Part shown: positions 63,954 to 64,000 of the stretch, piece after piece | Numbering within the stretch: position 1 is the stretch's first letter | How the letters are laid out: each line of letters begins with the position of its first letter | NCBI RefSeq assembly: GCF_018617395.1 | Contig: NZ_JACSKC010000001.1 | Location: 310,001-374,000, forward strand | Direction of reading: 5' to 3' | Source: Exiguobacterium sp. s48 | GTDB lineage: Bacteria > Bacillota > Bacilli > Exiguobacteriales > Exiguobacteriaceae | DNA length: 64,000 bases | Notes under the pieces: generated by a model | What the model was told of the DNA's origin: nothing | Database searches by the model: none | Seen by the model: the letters and a program-made list of their open reading frames with translations, nothing else | Translations under genes and position numbers: made by a program

Positions 63954-64000
63954 TTATGATTGACGGTCTGAAAGAATGCGACGACGCAATTGGATACCGA
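63954..64000 (-). CDS. Possible 3' end of a minus-strand gene
   Basis: On the minus strand a frame enters from the window edge and ends in a TAA (complement of 63954-63956). The last residues read GIQLRRRILSDRQS. Its stop lies just before the bidirectional hairpin, as expected for a convergent gene. Too little is visible to name it. Confidence 0.4.
   Translation of the reverse strand, partial: GIQLRRRILSDRQS

Overview
The window looks like a chromosomal core segment of a Gram-positive member of the Bacillales with moderate GC content; Exiguobacterium is my best guess from gene content and codon style, not a proven assignment. Supporting signs are a T-box leader on trpS, a FapR-type operator in front of fabI, CcpA cre-like sites, RNase J1, the Spx/MecA/YjbH trio, CoiA, and TTG/GTG starts with strong AGGAGG ribosome sites. 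No phage, insertion sequence, CRISPR array, tRNA or rRNA is visible.

Layout. 1-11.2 kb: oligopeptide uptake. There are three paralogous OppA-type binding proteins (the first cut by the window edge) and one oppBCDF set, interrupted by trpS and a small membrane protein on the minus strand. 11.2-24.2 kb: a block that matches the Bacillus yjbD-yjbO order with extra genes inserted: spx, mecA, DUF2254 protein, SDR, cls, coiA, pepF, a small RNA of the RsaE/RoxS type, yjbH (spxH), yjbK, relQ, NAD kinase and an RluD-type pseudouridine synthase. It joins redox-stress control (Spx and its adaptor), competence, (p)ppGpp and NADP supply. 24.3-25.9 kb: a compact accessory cassette (ArsR regulator, PF03773 permease, 56-residue cysteine protein) with four identical-architecture operators. 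25.9-30.8 kb: rodA, fabI, yjcG, a PgpA-type and a PAP2 phosphatase, and small genes of unknown role. 31.0-34.6 kb: an ascorbate-family PTS unit (PRD regulator with EIIB and EIIA domains, IIB, IIC). 34.6-40.7 kb: mostly small or hypothetical genes, with a GNAT enzyme, a hydrolase, an FMN reductase, a CvfC/YpgR-like protein and a BsuPI lipoprotein. 40.8-46.9 kb: nadE, a bdbC-like gene, a LysR regulator with N-acetyldiaminopimelate deacetylase, and cydAB. 47-54 kb: ktrC, a HAD phosphatase, rnjA, a PLD-family protein, an unusual hydrolase lipoprotein, and def. 54.4-63.9 kb: pdhABCD, an AAC(6')-like acetyltransferase, a DUF3055-like gene, a candidate CcpA-controlled small RNA, speA, yktA, a small gene, and an inositol monophosphatase fused to a GNAT domain. 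This last block is syntenic with Bacillus pdhABCD-SR1-speA-yktA-yktC.

The most interesting items are: the short predicted RNA at the SR1 position, with a cre box filling its promoter spacer and an anti-Shine-Dalgarno loop; the ArsR-permease-small-cysteine-protein cassette; the RsaE/RoxS-like RNA with additional C-rich hairpin loops; the IMPase-GNAT fusion; and the lipoprotein-hydrolase fusion.
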